DNA of 64,000 nt from contig NZ_JBBPHP010000034.1 in the NCBI RefSeq assembly GCF_038039535.1, positions 10,500-74,499 on the forward strand, in the 5' to 3' direction. This DNA comes from Catalinimonas sp038039535. Its GTDB lineage: Bacteria; Bacteroidota; Bacteroidia; Cytophagales; Cyclobacteriaceae. Below, piece by piece: positions 19,407 through 28,654 of the stretch. Each line of letters starts with the position of its first letter. Within the stretch, counting starts at the first letter, position 1. The notes below the pieces were generated by a model. That model was given only the letters and a program-made list of their open reading frames with translations. It was not told the DNA's origin and made no database searches. The translations under genes and the position numbers were made by a program.

Positions 19407-20903
19407 ATGTCTATGAGAAACACAACACTAACTATCGCCTTATTGATTCTTTTATCGGTAAATGCACAGGCACAGGATAAGCCCAACATCCTCGTCATCA
19501 TGGGAGATGACATTGGCTGGTTCAATACCAGTGCCTATAATAGCGGCATCATGGGTTATACTACGCCCAATATTGACAGAATCGCGCAGGAAGGTATGCG
19601 CTTTACCGATGCTTATGGACAGCAAAGTTGTACTGCTGGCCGGGCAGCATTTATCACCGGGCAATCGCCCAAGCGAACCGGTCTGTTAAAAATCGGTATG
19701 CCCGGTGACCCGATCGGTTTGCAAAAGGAAGACCCTACCATTGCTGAATTATTGAAACCACTCGGCTATGCTACCGGTCAGTTTGGTAAAAATCACCTGG
19801 GTGATCTGGATGAGTTTTTGCCTACCAATCATGGCTTTGACCAGTTTTTTGGCAATCTCTATCATTTAAATGCAGAAGAAGAACCGGAAAACCCCGATTA
19901 TCCACAAGATCCGGCATTCAGAGAAAGATTTGGACCCCGCGGAGTGATCAAATCTAGTGCAGATGGACCTGTTCAGGATACAGGGCCTCTTACAAAAGAG
20001 CGGATGGAAACCATAGACGGAGAGTTTCTGGATGCAACCATTGACTTTATTGAAGAGCAGCATGAAGCGGATAAACCTTTCTTTGTGTGGTTCAACACCA
20101 CCAGAATGCACATCTTTACGCACCTTAGTGAAGAGTGGGAAGGGTCAACAGGCTTGGGGATAGTAGCGGATGGTATGAACCAGCATGATACACAGGTAGG
20201 TCAACTGTTAGATAAGCTGGATGAACTAGGTATCACAGAAAATACCATCGTGATCTACACCACGGATAACGGAGCAGAGAAATTCTCCTGGCCAGATGGA
20301 GGCACCAGTCCATTCCGGGGAGAAAAAGCATCTACCTGGGAAGGAGGAATCAGGGTTCCTTTCACGATTCGCTGGCCCGGAAAGATTAAAGCAGGCACAG
20401 TGTCCAATGAAATCATATCCCTGGAAGATTGCCTGCCCACCTTGCTGGCAGCCGCAGGTGACCCAAATATTAAATCTAAACTGTTGGAAGGCCATACTGT
20501 GGGTGATATGACCTATAAGGTCCATATTGATGGATACAATTATCTTCCTTATCTGACGGGTGAAACTGAGGAGAGTCCTAGAAACACATTTTTCGCCTAT
20601 GTGGATGATGGTACGCTGGGAGCAGTGCGCTATAACCGGTATAAATTTCATTTTTCTACCCAGAATCATCATGGAATGGGAAGCTGGACTTTTGCCCAGG
20701 AGGTAAGAAAAGCCCCATTGGTCATTGACTTAAGAGCCGATCCCTTTGAGGAAGCTCCTGTGCAATCCTCTTATTACGATGACTGGTTAGTGAGGCATAT
20801 GTATGTGATGGTGCCATTACAGAATCTGGTGGCAGAGCATGTGAAAACTTTTCAGGAGTTCCCTGTAAGACAAGAGCCGGGTAGTTTTACCCCTAAGCAA
20901 TAG
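19407..20903 (+). CDS. arylsulfatase (S1 family), short form
   Basis: This is a formylglycine sulfatase with the maturation motif CTAGR (Cys75), a variant of the C-x-A/P-x-R consensus. Metal ligands appear in MGDDIGW near the mature N-terminus and in TTDNGAE. Further family blocks are FGKNHLGD and the SPFRGEKASTWEGGIRVP loop. A signal peptide ends near residue 22 (NAQAQ). In-frame starts are TTG 19401, ATG 19407 and ATG 19413; 19407 is chosen as the first ATG. The protein is 498 residues, without the C-terminal extension of the sulfatase at 11838, so the two differ in subfamily. It lies in an operon-like run with the barrel gene upstream. Confidence 0.94.
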   Translation: MSMRNTTLTIALLILLSVNAQAQDKPNILVIMGDDIGWFNTSAYNSGIMGYTTPNIDRIAQEGMRFTDAYGQQSCTAGRAAFITGQSPKRTGLLKIGMPGDPIGLQKEDPTIAELLKPLGYATGQFGKNHLGDLDEFLPTNHGFDQFFGNLYHLNAEEEPENPDYPQDPAFRERFGPRGVIKSSADGPVQDTGPLTKERMETIDGEFLDATIDFIEEQHEADKPFFVWFNTTRMHIFTHLSEEWEGSTGLGIVADGMNQHDTQVGQLLDKLDELGITENTIVIYTTDNGAEKFSWPDGGTSPFRGEKASTWEGGIRVPFTIRWPGKIKAGTVSNEIISLEDCLPTLLAAAGDPNIKSKLLEGHTVGDMTYKVHIDGYNYLPYLTGETEESPRNTFFAYVDDGTLGAVRYNRYKFHFSTQNHHGMGSWTFAQEVRKAPLVIDLRADPFEEAPVQSSYYDDWLVRHMYVMVPLQNLVAEHVKTFQEFPVRQEPGSFTPKQ

Positions 20904-21042
20904 CCCTGAAAATATTCCTCTGAGACCTCATATCGGTAGCAATGAATGGATCAGTAAATACGTGACTTTGATGAGGAAACCAGTGCGCTGGTGAAAAAAG
21001 CGCCGTTTTCCTCATTCTTTCTACCATTAGAATGCAAATAAA

Positions 21043-22071
21043 ATGAAAGTAAATTACCTCCTTTTGGCAATACTACTTTTCCTTATCATCAGTTGCACCT
21101 CACCTGATGCAAAAGAAGCAATTGGGAGTAGTAAAACTGCAGTTACCGACCCTTTACCTTCATGGAATGAAGGAGTAAACAAACAGGCTATAGTTGATTT
21201 TGTAACTCGTACTACTGAAGAGGGCAGTGCAGACTTCATTCCTATCAATGACCGCATTGCATGTTTTGATAATGATGGCACCCTCTGGAGCGAACAACCT
21301 TTTTATTTTCAATTTGCCTATGCAATTGACCGCGTTAGGGCAATGGCACCACAACATCCTGAGTGGAAAGAGAAACAACCTTTCAAAGCGCTTCTTGAAG
21401 GTGACATGGAGACAGCACTTAGCGGAGGTGAACATGCAGTAGTGCAAATATTAATGACCACCCATGCAGGCATGGCAGTAGATGAATTTGATAGCACTGT
21501 AAAAGATTGGATAGAAACAGCAGTACATCCGACAACAGGAAAGCATTATAATGAAATGGTATACCAGCCCATGATAGAATTACTGCAATATCTTAGGGCA
21601 AACGAATATAAAACTTTCATCGTTTCAGGGGGTGGAGTTGACTTTATGCGAGCCTGGACAGAACAAGCCTATGGTATTCCTCCTGAACAGGTAGTGGGTA
21701 GTTCAGGCAAGGTAAAATATGAAGTTAAAGACGGACAGCCACGACTTATCAAGTTACCCGAATCTAACTTTGTTGATGATAAGGAAGGCAAGCCCGTGGG
21801 TATTCATCAGTATATTGGTAAACGCCCTGTTTTTACGGCAGGCAATTCTGATGGTGATTATGCTATGCTACAGTGGACCTCCACCACAACGGGCTATCCA
21901 CGTTTTGGGATGATTATTCACCACACTGATTCAACACGCGAATGGGCCTACGATCGTGACTCGCATATTGGCCGTTTGGCAAAAGGTTTGGAAGATGCAG
22001 GAAAATACAACTGGAAGATTGTAGATATGACAAATGACTGGAAAGTGATATATCCTTTTGAATTAAATTAA
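21043..22071 (+). CDS. HAD-superfamily phosphatase, lipoprotein
   Basis: This is a haloacid-dehalogenase-type phosphohydrolase carried as a lipoprotein (lipobox IISC, Cys18). HAD motif I is DNDGT with the nucleophile Asp76 and Asp78. Motif II is FIVSGGG near residue 190, and motif III/IV is GNSDGDYAML near residue 265, with the downstream acidic residues needed for magnesium. Length is 342 residues. Extracytoplasmic HAD phosphatases are less common than cytoplasmic ones. Its place after a sulfatase suggests removal of phosphate or sulfate-like groups from external substrates. The substrate is unknown. Confidence 0.87.
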   Translation: MKVNYLLLAILLFLIISCTSPDAKEAIGSSKTAVTDPLPSWNEGVNKQAIVDFVTRTTEEGSADFIPINDRIACFDNDGTLWSEQPFYFQFAYAIDRVRAMAPQHPEWKEKQPFKALLEGDMETALSGGEHAVVQILMTTHAGMAVDEFDSTVKDWIETAVHPTTGKHYNEMVYQPMIELLQYLRANEYKTFIVSGGGVDFMRAWTEQAYGIPPEQVVGSSGKVKYEVKDGQPRLIKLPESNFVDDKEGKPVGIHQYIGKRPVFTAGNSDGDYAMLQWTSTTTGYPRFGMIIHHTDSTREWAYDRDSHIGRLAKGLEDAGKYNWKIVDMTNDWKVIYPFELN

Positions 22072-22173
22072 AATAAATAGGATGATGAGGGTAACACTCT
22101 GCCTGACTTTAATCAACACGTATTTTAGCAGCAGCATGCGCCTTAAAATCACAAACGACCTAATCATACAAAA

Positions 22174-22803
22174 ATGAGCTTTATCAAATTCATCATAGGG
22201 ATGATAACCGGCCTGGTCATTCATCTGTCTTCTTTACAAATGGTGCAAGCACAGAGTGTAGAGGTCACTCCTTTCTCTGGCTATAGCCTTCGTTCTACAT
22301 TTGATGTATACGGAGGTAGTATGCGGGTGTATGGTGGACATACCTTCGGAGGCATATTTACCTTTAATGTTACGCCTAGTTACGGTATAGAAGTAATGTA
22401 TAGCCGGCAAAGTACGGAAGCAGATGTGCGCTCCATTTACCTGGAAGAAAGAGGTATACCGGCAGCAGTAGTATACACCATGCTGGGAGGCTTAAAGCAG
22501 TTTCCTGTATCCTCACAGCTGATCCCTTTTGTTGGGTTCAACCTGGGGGTGGCAGGTTTGATTCCACAGACAGAGGGGTACGAAGATGTATGGCGCTTTG
22601 CACTTGGCGTCAAAGCAGGAACTAAGTTTATGCTTAGTGAACAAATCGGACTTCGTTTGCAGGCAGCCATGAATGTGCCCGTACAGGACTTTGGTGCCTC
22701 CTTCTTTGTAGGTACAGGAGGAAGTGGCGTCAATGTAGGTTCTTACAGCACTATTTTTCAGTTTACCTTTAGTGGAGGCCTGGTTTTTCATCTAGGATTA
22801 TGA
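22174..22803 (+). CDS. outer-membrane beta-barrel protein
   Basis: This is a predicted small outer-membrane barrel of 209 residues with a signal peptide ending near residue 27 (VQAQS). Strands are rich in Gly, Tyr and Phe, and the last strand ends VFHLGL. It resembles the OMP_b-brl families in general form but no specific function is suggested. It precedes a DUF4136 gene by 35 bp, repeating the barrel plus DUF4136 pairing seen at 18158-19396 in the opposite order. Confidence 0.75.
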   Translation: MSFIKFIIGMITGLVIHLSSLQMVQAQSVEVTPFSGYSLRSTFDVYGGSMRVYGGHTFGGIFTFNVTPSYGIEVMYSRQSTEADVRSIYLEERGIPAAVVYTMLGGLKQFPVSSQLIPFVGFNLGVAGLIPQTEGYEDVWRFALGVKAGTKFMLSEQIGLRLQAAMNVPVQDFGASFFVGTGGSGVNVGSYSTIFQFTFSGGLVFHLGL

Positions 22804-22838
22804 TAAAAAATATTGCCTACTATAAGCTTGTCTAAGTC

Positions 22839-23399
22839 ATGAGAAAAAACTACTCCTATTTAACGCTGAGCTTTCTGCTCAACTTGCTATTTCTGAACTA
22901 TGCATGTACACCGGTAAAGATAATTTCTAACAAACTTGAACCTGAGGCCGGTAGTGGAAAGTACCAAACCTTCAACTTCTATGACTTGAAAGTAAAGTCA
23001 CCCCGTCCTGAAGAAGTGAAGGAAGTACGCTTTGATATGTTGAAGGATGCGGTACAGAGAGAACTGGAAGCCATAGGACTGGAGAAAGCCGAAGATCCGG
23101 ATTTGTGGGTGAATATAGGGGTGCTGGTAGAAGATAAAGTACAGACACGAGAGACTGATATTCGCGAAGCCCCTATGTACATCGGGCAGCGTAACTACCA
23201 CTGGGAAAGCGAAGAAGTTGTGGTAGATGAGTATAGAGAAGGTACGGTAACCATAGACCTGATAGACGCTGAAACTAACAAAATGGTAGGGCAGTCGGTG
23301 GCTAGTGGAATCATCGTAGAGAATGACGAAAAGCTACAGAAAAGAATTGATGAAGGGATGGCCAAAGTCTTTGATGACCTCTGGGCCAGTAGAAAATGA
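22839..23399 (+). CDS. DUF4136 lipoprotein
   Basis: This is a predicted lipoprotein (lipobox YAC, Cys23). The DUF4136 domain spans about residues 35-185: YQTFNFYD, then a helix with LKDAVQRELEAIG, the strand DLWVNIGV, the later TVTIDLIDAETN strand and a C-terminal helix. It lacks the aromatic insert of the copies at 18158 and 31993, though it has a short NYHW segment near the same position. It is probably cotranscribed with the barrel gene upstream. Function unknown. Confidence 0.82.
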   Translation: MRKNYSYLTLSFLLNLLFLNYACTPVKIISNKLEPEAGSGKYQTFNFYDLKVKSPRPEEVKEVRFDMLKDAVQRELEAIGLEKAEDPDLWVNIGVLVEDKVQTRETDIREAPMYIGQRNYHWESEEVVVDEYREGTVTIDLIDAETNKMVGQSVASGIIVENDEKLQKRIDEGMAKVFDDLWASRK

Positions 23400-23470
23400 T
23401 TTTTGTATACCTGGACTTAGTTAGGCTGCTGGCCTTGTCAGTAGCTTAACTTCATTACAGAAAAGCTGAA

Positions 23471-23616
23471 ATGAAACCGATAAAAATATTCTTGGTATTG
23501 GGATGTCAGTGAATAAAAACTCACATCATAGTCTCCTTATGTCATTAATCCTCAGTCACACTGACTCAATGGAAAGCCTTAATCAGGAAGCTAAAGTAGC
23601 ACTGGTAAAAAAATAG
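23471..23616 (+). pseudogene. possible decayed small lipoprotein gene
   Basis: An ATG at 23471 opens a 13-residue frame that reads as the start of a lipoprotein leader ending VLGCQ and then a stop. A second open frame of 25 codons at 23539-23616 is Ser/Glu/Lys rich. The pair looks like the remains of a short lipoprotein gene broken by stops, but no homologue is recognised. Confidence 0.25.
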
Positions 23617-23657
23617 AGGCTATCAAGCTAAAAATGATTACAATAAACACTACACAC

Positions 23658-24698
23658 ATGGTAAGAACAAAGTTATACCTGTTTATGCTCCTTGTAATAT
23701 TCACTGCTCAGGCATGTACGCAGTCACCCAACAATAATGTGGCAGAAGCTGACAGCTTACAAAAAGTGACCCCTGAAACATTCATCCGGGCCGAGACGGA
23801 TAATATGTTTTCTACCGATGCCGATAAAACGACGATCAATGAATTTGTGCATTATCGTTCGCTTACGCCGCTGGACAGACAGAACGTGATCCGCATGAAC
23901 CGGGATGTGCTTTACTCTTCGGTTCTGGTAGATACCAAAGGAGGCGCTACCATTACAATTCCTGAAATGCCGGATGACCGCTATATGTCGACCCTTGTGG
24001 TTGATAACGATCATTATGTACCCACCATCATCCATGAATCCGGCACGCACCCGATTCCCGATGATACCCGCTATGTCATCATCCTGCTCAGAATACAGGT
24101 GCTCAATCCCAATGATCCTGAAGAGATAAAGATGATCAATAATTTGCAGGACCAGTTCAGGATCAACGCCAGCAGCAGCGAACCTTTTCCCGGCTTCCAC
24201 TGGGATAGGGCATCCTTGGATTCACTACGTGACATTTATAATGCGGAATTTGCCAAATATGATCGCTTTCCTTCCGACTGGGCCGGGGCCCGGGGTGAGG
24301 TAAACGAAGAAACCCGGCATCTGGCCGCCGCCGGAGGCTGGGGCCTTTTTCCGGAAAAGGAAGCCATCTATATTAATTACAACGGAGGCAATCTTTCCGG
24401 TGACAAGTGCTATATGGCTACCTATGAAGTGCCTGACAATGAAGGATTCTGGTCTATCACTGTGTATGGAGAAGATGGTAAAATGAAATCAGAGAATATG
24501 ATCCAAAATGCTTCTAACACCACTTTCAATGAGGACGGAACCTTTACCGTATACTTTGGCTCGGAAGAAAACTGTCCGGAAGCAGAAAACCGCCTGGACA
24601 TCACCGATGGCTGGAACTTCCTGATGCGGGTCTATCTGCCCGGTGAATCAGTGCGGAATGGAACCTATCAATTACCAGAAGTAACTGAAGTTAAATAA
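23658..24698 (+). CDS. DUF1254/DUF1214 domain lipoprotein, short form
   Basis: This protein joins a DUF1254 N-terminal domain to a DUF1214 C-terminal domain. The DUF1254 part carries RMNRDVLYSSVLVDTKGGATITIPEMPD; the DUF1214 part carries the pattern GFWSITVYGEDGK, NTTFNEDGTFTVYFG and NFLMRVYLPGES. Starting at the ATG at 23658 gives a lipoprotein leader with the lipobox cysteine at residue 20 (TAQAC); an earlier ATG at 23634 adds eight polar residues. It is 346 residues long. The family is widespread, usually exported, and its biochemical role is unknown. It is directly followed by a second DUF1254 gene, 7 bp away. Confidence 0.87.
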   Translation: MVRTKLYLFMLLVIFTAQACTQSPNNNVAEADSLQKVTPETFIRAETDNMFSTDADKTTINEFVHYRSLTPLDRQNVIRMNRDVLYSSVLVDTKGGATITIPEMPDDRYMSTLVVDNDHYVPTIIHESGTHPIPDDTRYVIILLRIQVLNPNDPEEIKMINNLQDQFRINASSSEPFPGFHWDRASLDSLRDIYNAEFAKYDRFPSDWAGARGEVNEETRHLAAAGGWGLFPEKEAIYINYNGGNLSGDKCYMATYEVPDNEGFWSITVYGEDGKMKSENMIQNASNTTFNEDGTFTVYFGSEENCPEAENRLDITDGWNFLMRVYLPGESVRNGTYQLPEVTEVK

Positions 24699-24705
24699 CC
24701 ATACT

Positions 24706-26130
24706 ATGGTCTTTACAATTAAAAACTTAATAGCTGTTGTGCTTATCCTGGTAGCCAGCGCCTGCTCAAGAGAACCCACTCTTCTCGGTACGAAAGAAAT
24801 CAGGGCTTTGGCAAAGGAGGCATACCTCTACGGTTTTCCGATGGTTGTAAATTATCGTTCAATGTATCTGTATAGTATTGATAAGAATTCTCCTGATTAT
24901 AAAGGCCCTTTTAATCAACCAGGATGTGAGGCCCGACTATTTACACCAGAGGACAAAGGAGTAGTGACACCCAACTCCGATACGCCCTATTGTATGGGAG
25001 TGATTGATGTGTCAAGCGAACCTGTGGTGGTGAGTGTGCCAGGCGTGAGTAAGAATCGCTACTACAGCTTACAGCTTATTGATATGTACACCCACAATTT
25101 TGCTTACATTGGCTCATTGTCCACTGGTATTGAAGCCAGCAACTACCTGATTGCTGGATCGCAGTGGCAGGGAGACAAACCACCTGAGGTGGATTCAGTA
25201 TTCCGATGTGAGTCTGATTATTTTTTGGTGATCATCCGGACACAGCTATTTGGTCCTGATGACTTAGAAAATGTGGAGAAATTGCAGGAACAGTACGTAT
25301 TCCAGCCGCTTTCAGCATTCACAAACACCCAAGCTCCCCAGAAGCAACCTCAAATTGATTGGCCAGTCTGGAATGAGGGCGATCAGATCACACCCGCCGG
25401 ATTCAAGTATCTGGATTTTGTGTTGACGCTGCTGCCTGTACATGAAGATGATGCGGAAATCCGCGAAAAACTGATGCAACTCAATATAGGCAATGGCAAG
25501 TTTGATCTCAGTACGTATGACGAGGCGCAACGCCAGGCTATGCAGGAGGGGATTGATGATGCCAGGGCAGAAGTAGAGAATATGATCAAGCAAACAACTT
25601 CTGATCCATTGGCCTCAGCAAAAATGTTTGGTACAAGAAGCTACCTGGTTCAAAGTGCAAAAGAAAACTACGGTTTAGAAACACCTTATCTGATACGTAC
25701 ATTGGCAGCACAACAGGGCTTATACGGCAATTCAAAATCCGAAGCGCTTTATCCTTTCTACTCAATAGACGCAGATAGGGAACCCCTTGATGGCTCAAAA
25801 AATAATTACACCATCACATTTGAAGAAGGAGCATTTCCATCTGTCTCTGCTTTCTGGTCATTTACCATGTATGAGGGAAGGACACAGTTCCTGGTGGAAA
25901 ATCAGATAGACCGTTATTTAATCAACTCTACAATGTTGAAAACTTTCAGTTACAATGCTGATGGTTCTCTTACTTTTTATATTCAAAATGACAGACCTGA
26001 TGCTGAAAAAGTAAGTAACTGGTTGCCTGCACCCAATGGTCCTTTTTACTGTGTCATGCGTCTGTATGGCCCGGATGAAAGCGTGCAAAACGGTAACTGG
26101 AATAGACCATTAATTGAAAAGGCGGATTAG
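24706..26130 (+). CDS. DUF1254/DUF1214 domain lipoprotein, long form
   Basis: This is a second exported DUF1254 protein with lipobox SAC (Cys20). The DUF1254 domain (about 35-180) includes YLYGFPMVVNYRSMY, TPNSDTPYCMG and YYSLQLIDMYTHNFAYIG. The DUF1214 domain (about 335-465) includes FPSVSAFWSFTMYEGRT, SYNADGSLTFYIQ and FYCVMRLYGPDESV. It is longer than its neighbour because of an acidic helical middle part (about 240-320). The two genes probably form one transcript. No enzyme activity is established for the family. Confidence 0.9.
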   Translation: MVFTIKNLIAVVLILVASACSREPTLLGTKEIRALAKEAYLYGFPMVVNYRSMYLYSIDKNSPDYKGPFNQPGCEARLFTPEDKGVVTPNSDTPYCMGVIDVSSEPVVVSVPGVSKNRYYSLQLIDMYTHNFAYIGSLSTGIEASNYLIAGSQWQGDKPPEVDSVFRCESDYFLVIIRTQLFGPDDLENVEKLQEQYVFQPLSAFTNTQAPQKQPQIDWPVWNEGDQITPAGFKYLDFVLTLLPVHEDDAEIREKLMQLNIGNGKFDLSTYDEAQRQAMQEGIDDARAEVENMIKQTTSDPLASAKMFGTRSYLVQSAKENYGLETPYLIRTLAAQQGLYGNSKSEALYPFYSIDADREPLDGSKNNYTITFEEGAFPSVSAFWSFTMYEGRTQFLVENQIDRYLINSTMLKTFSYNADGSLTFYIQNDRPDAEKVSNWLPAPNGPFYCVMRLYGPDESVQNGNWNRPLIEKAD

Positions 26131-26214
26131 CTCGGAATTTCCTGAGCAAAGCATGGACTGTCAGTAGGAAAATATTTTAAACCACTACCATTCAAAAATA
26201 TTCAAACTAAATAT

Positions 26215-27009
26215 ATGCAATTAAAAAAATCTCTTTTGTGTGGTCTTGCCTTCATGATGAGTCACCTGTTATACGCTCAGACGGATGCCGATGAACTGGC
26301 CAAAGCCTTGCAAAACCCATTAGCAAGCCTGATCAGTGTCCCTTTTCAGGGCAATTTTGACTACGGCATCGGACCGAATGATGGTAACCGCCTTACGCTC
26401 AACATCCAGCCCGTGATTCCGAGGAGCATCGGTAAAGACTGGAACCTGATTGCGCGGGTGATCCTGCCGGTGATCTCACAAACCAATGTCTATGGAGAAA
26501 GCGGTACCCAGACTGGTCTGGGCGATGCCCTCATGAGTGGATTCTTTTCCCCAAAAGCACCTGCCGGAAGATGGATATGGGGAGTTGGTCCTGCCTTGCT
26601 GATACCCACAGCAACAAACGAACTGCTGGGAGGGAAAAAACTGGGCATCGGGCCTACCGCTGTGTTTCTGACACAATTTTCAGGTTTCACGGTAGGAGCT
26701 TTGGTAAACCATATCTGGTCTATTGCCGGAGATGAGGATCGGGCAGATATTAGTAGCACCTTCCTGCAACCCTTCATTGCTCGTAACTTCAGCGGTGGCT
26801 ATGCGCTGGCGCTCAGTACAGAATTCTCACAAAACTGGAATGCCGAGCAGGCTTCAGGTACGCTCAATCTGGTAGGATCTAAGGTAATCAGTCTGGGTAT
26901 GCAACCCGCGCAGATAGCCCTTGGTCCGAGGATTCCTTATGGAGAAGGTAATACTGCTGATTGGGGATTTAGGGCAGCTTTTACGCTGATGTTTCCGGCA
27001 CGAAGATAA
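26215..27009 (+). CDS. outer-membrane transporter of the MetA-pathway/phenol-degradation type
   Basis: This is a predicted outer-membrane beta-barrel of the Phenol_MetA_deg-like transporter family. The signal peptide ends near residue 22 (LLYAQ). Family-like blocks are NFDYGIGPNDGNRLTLNIQPVIP, the repeating TGLGDALMSGFFSPK and GVGPALLIPTATN strands and the terminal TLMFPARR. Length is 264 residues. In other bacteria such proteins are linked to uptake of small hydrophobic compounds, but the substrate here is unknown. It follows the DUF1254 pair, with which related barrels often occur. Confidence 0.8.
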   Translation: MQLKKSLLCGLAFMMSHLLYAQTDADELAKALQNPLASLISVPFQGNFDYGIGPNDGNRLTLNIQPVIPRSIGKDWNLIARVILPVISQTNVYGESGTQTGLGDALMSGFFSPKAPAGRWIWGVGPALLIPTATNELLGGKKLGIGPTAVFLTQFSGFTVGALVNHIWSIAGDEDRADISSTFLQPFIARNFSGGYALALSTEFSQNWNAEQASGTLNLVGSKVISLGMQPAQIALGPRIPYGEGNTADWGFRAAFTLMFPARR

Positions 27010-27046
27010 AACACATAATACTAGCCTAGCTTGAGTTTATAGCCAC

Positions 27047-27763
27047 ATGATGAAAAAAAATATAATGCTGCTTCTACTTATGTTTATCTCCATCAATTTC
27101 TGCCATGGGCAGGTCTTAATTTCTTTGCTGCTGGGAGACAAACTGAATTCTGACAAATTAGAATTTGGCCTGGATGGAGGACTGACTTTGACCAACATCA
27201 GCAACATACCTCAAAGTGAGAGTAGAGCGAGTTTCTTTCTGGGTTTTTACTTTGATATCGTCATCAGAAACCAATGGTCTATATATACCGGTCTTATGGC
27301 AAAATCCCCGATGGGTGCCAAGGGCTTAGCACCCTATGCCGTTGGAAATGATCAGCTAGATCAGCTTTTGGAAGCATCTTCCTTAGAGCGCAGACTAAGT
27401 TACATCAGTGTTCCTGTGATGATCAGGTATACTTTTCAGAATCATATTTTTCTGGAAGGAGGTGCTCAGGTAGGTTTACTGCATAATGCAGAAGATGAAT
27501 TTTCTGGTAGTTTACAGAAAGAAGATGATCTGCTGTATGAGCATGATATCATAGATCAGTACAAAAGGCTGGATTTTGGATTATCTGCTGGTGTAGGTTA
27601 CAAATTGATGCAGGGGGAAGGTATCAGCCTAGGACTAAGATACTATGGAGGATTGGTAGACATACAAAAAGAGGGAGGTGCAGCTATACGGAATAATGCG
27701 CTGTACATTTTTGCCAACATCCCTATCGGAGGAGTAAAAGACAAAGAGGCTTTAAACGAATAA
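27047..27763 (+). CDS. porin-family outer-membrane beta-barrel (PorT-like)
   Basis: This 238-residue predicted outer-membrane barrel belongs to the OMP_b-brl_2 type common in Bacteroidota. A signal peptide ends near residue 22 (CHGQ). The start of the barrel reads FGLDGGLTLTNIS. The strand order FYFDIVIRNQWSIYTGLMAKS, YISVPVMIRYTF and GLSAGVGYKL is typical. No enzyme or binding motif is seen. It is probably part of the codirectional envelope-gene series. Confidence 0.75.
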   Translation: MMKKNIMLLLLMFISINFCHGQVLISLLLGDKLNSDKLEFGLDGGLTLTNISNIPQSESRASFFLGFYFDIVIRNQWSIYTGLMAKSPMGAKGLAPYAVGNDQLDQLLEASSLERRLSYISVPVMIRYTFQNHIFLEGGAQVGLLHNAEDEFSGSLQKEDDLLYEHDIIDQYKRLDFGLSAGVGYKLMQGEGISLGLRYYGGLVDIQKEGGAAIRNNALYIFANIPIGGVKDKEALNE

Positions 27764-27901
27764 GTATGCTGAGTATCAGCTTAAAAAATACTCAGAACAG
27801 AACTTGGCGTTTTCGGTAAGCGTAGCCAGTTTCTTCTCAATCTGAATTATAATTTTATGGAATTCTTTGATCGTAATAATATAAGGTAAAAAAACACTGA
27901 T

Positions 27902-28633
27902 ATGCGATTTTATCTTTTCATTCTCTTAAGCATAGCGATCATCAGATGCAGCGCTGTACAAAAGTCCAATTCTTTTCAAGAAAACGATAAGGATATGAGT
28001 CAATCTATACAGTTAGGAGAAAACGAAAAAATCTATTGGGTCAACAGTCTGAAAGCTCCCTGCGAAGGCATAGCCCCTATGCACTGTCTACAGGTACAGC
28101 AGGGAAAAAGCATGCAGGAAGACAAGTGGGAGCTTTTTTATGCCTCTATTGAAGGCTTTGACTTTGAGGCCGGCTACGTCTATCAGCTGGTAGTCCGGGA
28201 GGAAAACTTACCTGCAGCACAGGTTCCGGAGGACGCCTCTTCCATCCGGTACAGCCTGGTCAGAATCATAAGCAAGGAAGGAGATTCTAAAATCAGGCTG
28301 CATGATATCTGGGTGCTGGAAAGCATGGAGGCTGAACCCATAGATGAAAGCAAAATCAATGACCGTCCCCGATTGGAGATCCACTTACCGGAGATGCGTG
28401 TCATGGGCTTTGATGGCTGCAACAATTTTAATGGCAGCATTAAGCAGGTAGACAGTGCTCAATTGGTCTTCGGGCCAATTGCGGGTACCCGGAAGCTGTG
28501 TAACCAGATGGATGTACCTGATCAGTTCAATGCCTTATTGAATCAAGTGAATTCCTATAAGGTGGAAAACCTCAAATTGTACCTGTACAATAAGCAGGGA
28601 AATGAAATTCTATCTTTTCAGAAAACAGACTGA
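27902..28633 (+). CDS. DUF4377 plus META domain lipoprotein
   Basis: This is a two-domain secreted lipoprotein (lipobox cysteine near residue 16, IIRC). The first domain (about 35-125) is of DUF4377 type, recognised by YWVNSLKAPCEGIAPMHCLQVQ and the later YVYQLVVREE. The second (about 135-240) is a META/HslJ-like domain with DIWVLESM, FDGCNNFNGSI and FGPIAGTRKLCN. META domains occur in heat-shock and motility-related envelope proteins. Combining the two is known in Bacteroidota. The role is probably in envelope stress, but this is inference. Confidence 0.85.
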   Translation: MRFYLFILLSIAIIRCSAVQKSNSFQENDKDMSQSIQLGENEKIYWVNSLKAPCEGIAPMHCLQVQQGKSMQEDKWELFYASIEGFDFEAGYVYQLVVREENLPAAQVPEDASSIRYSLVRIISKEGDSKIRLHDIWVLESMEAEPIDESKINDRPRLEIHLPEMRVMGFDGCNNFNGSIKQVDSAQLVFGPIAGTRKLCNQMDVPDQFNALLNQVNSYKVENLKLYLYNKQGNEILSFQKTD

Positions 28634-28654
28634 GTAAAAGAAAACGCCTGACCT

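Noticed and set aside
20226..20672. 148-codon minus-strand open frame within the second sulfatase
   Set aside because: It overlaps conserved sulfatase sequence and has Cys-rich, irregular composition. It is an antisense shadow.
23757..24200. 147-codon minus-strand open frame within the short DUF1254 gene
   Set aside because: It is antisense to conserved DUF1254 blocks and the composition (His- and Arg-rich) is not typical of a real protein in this genome.
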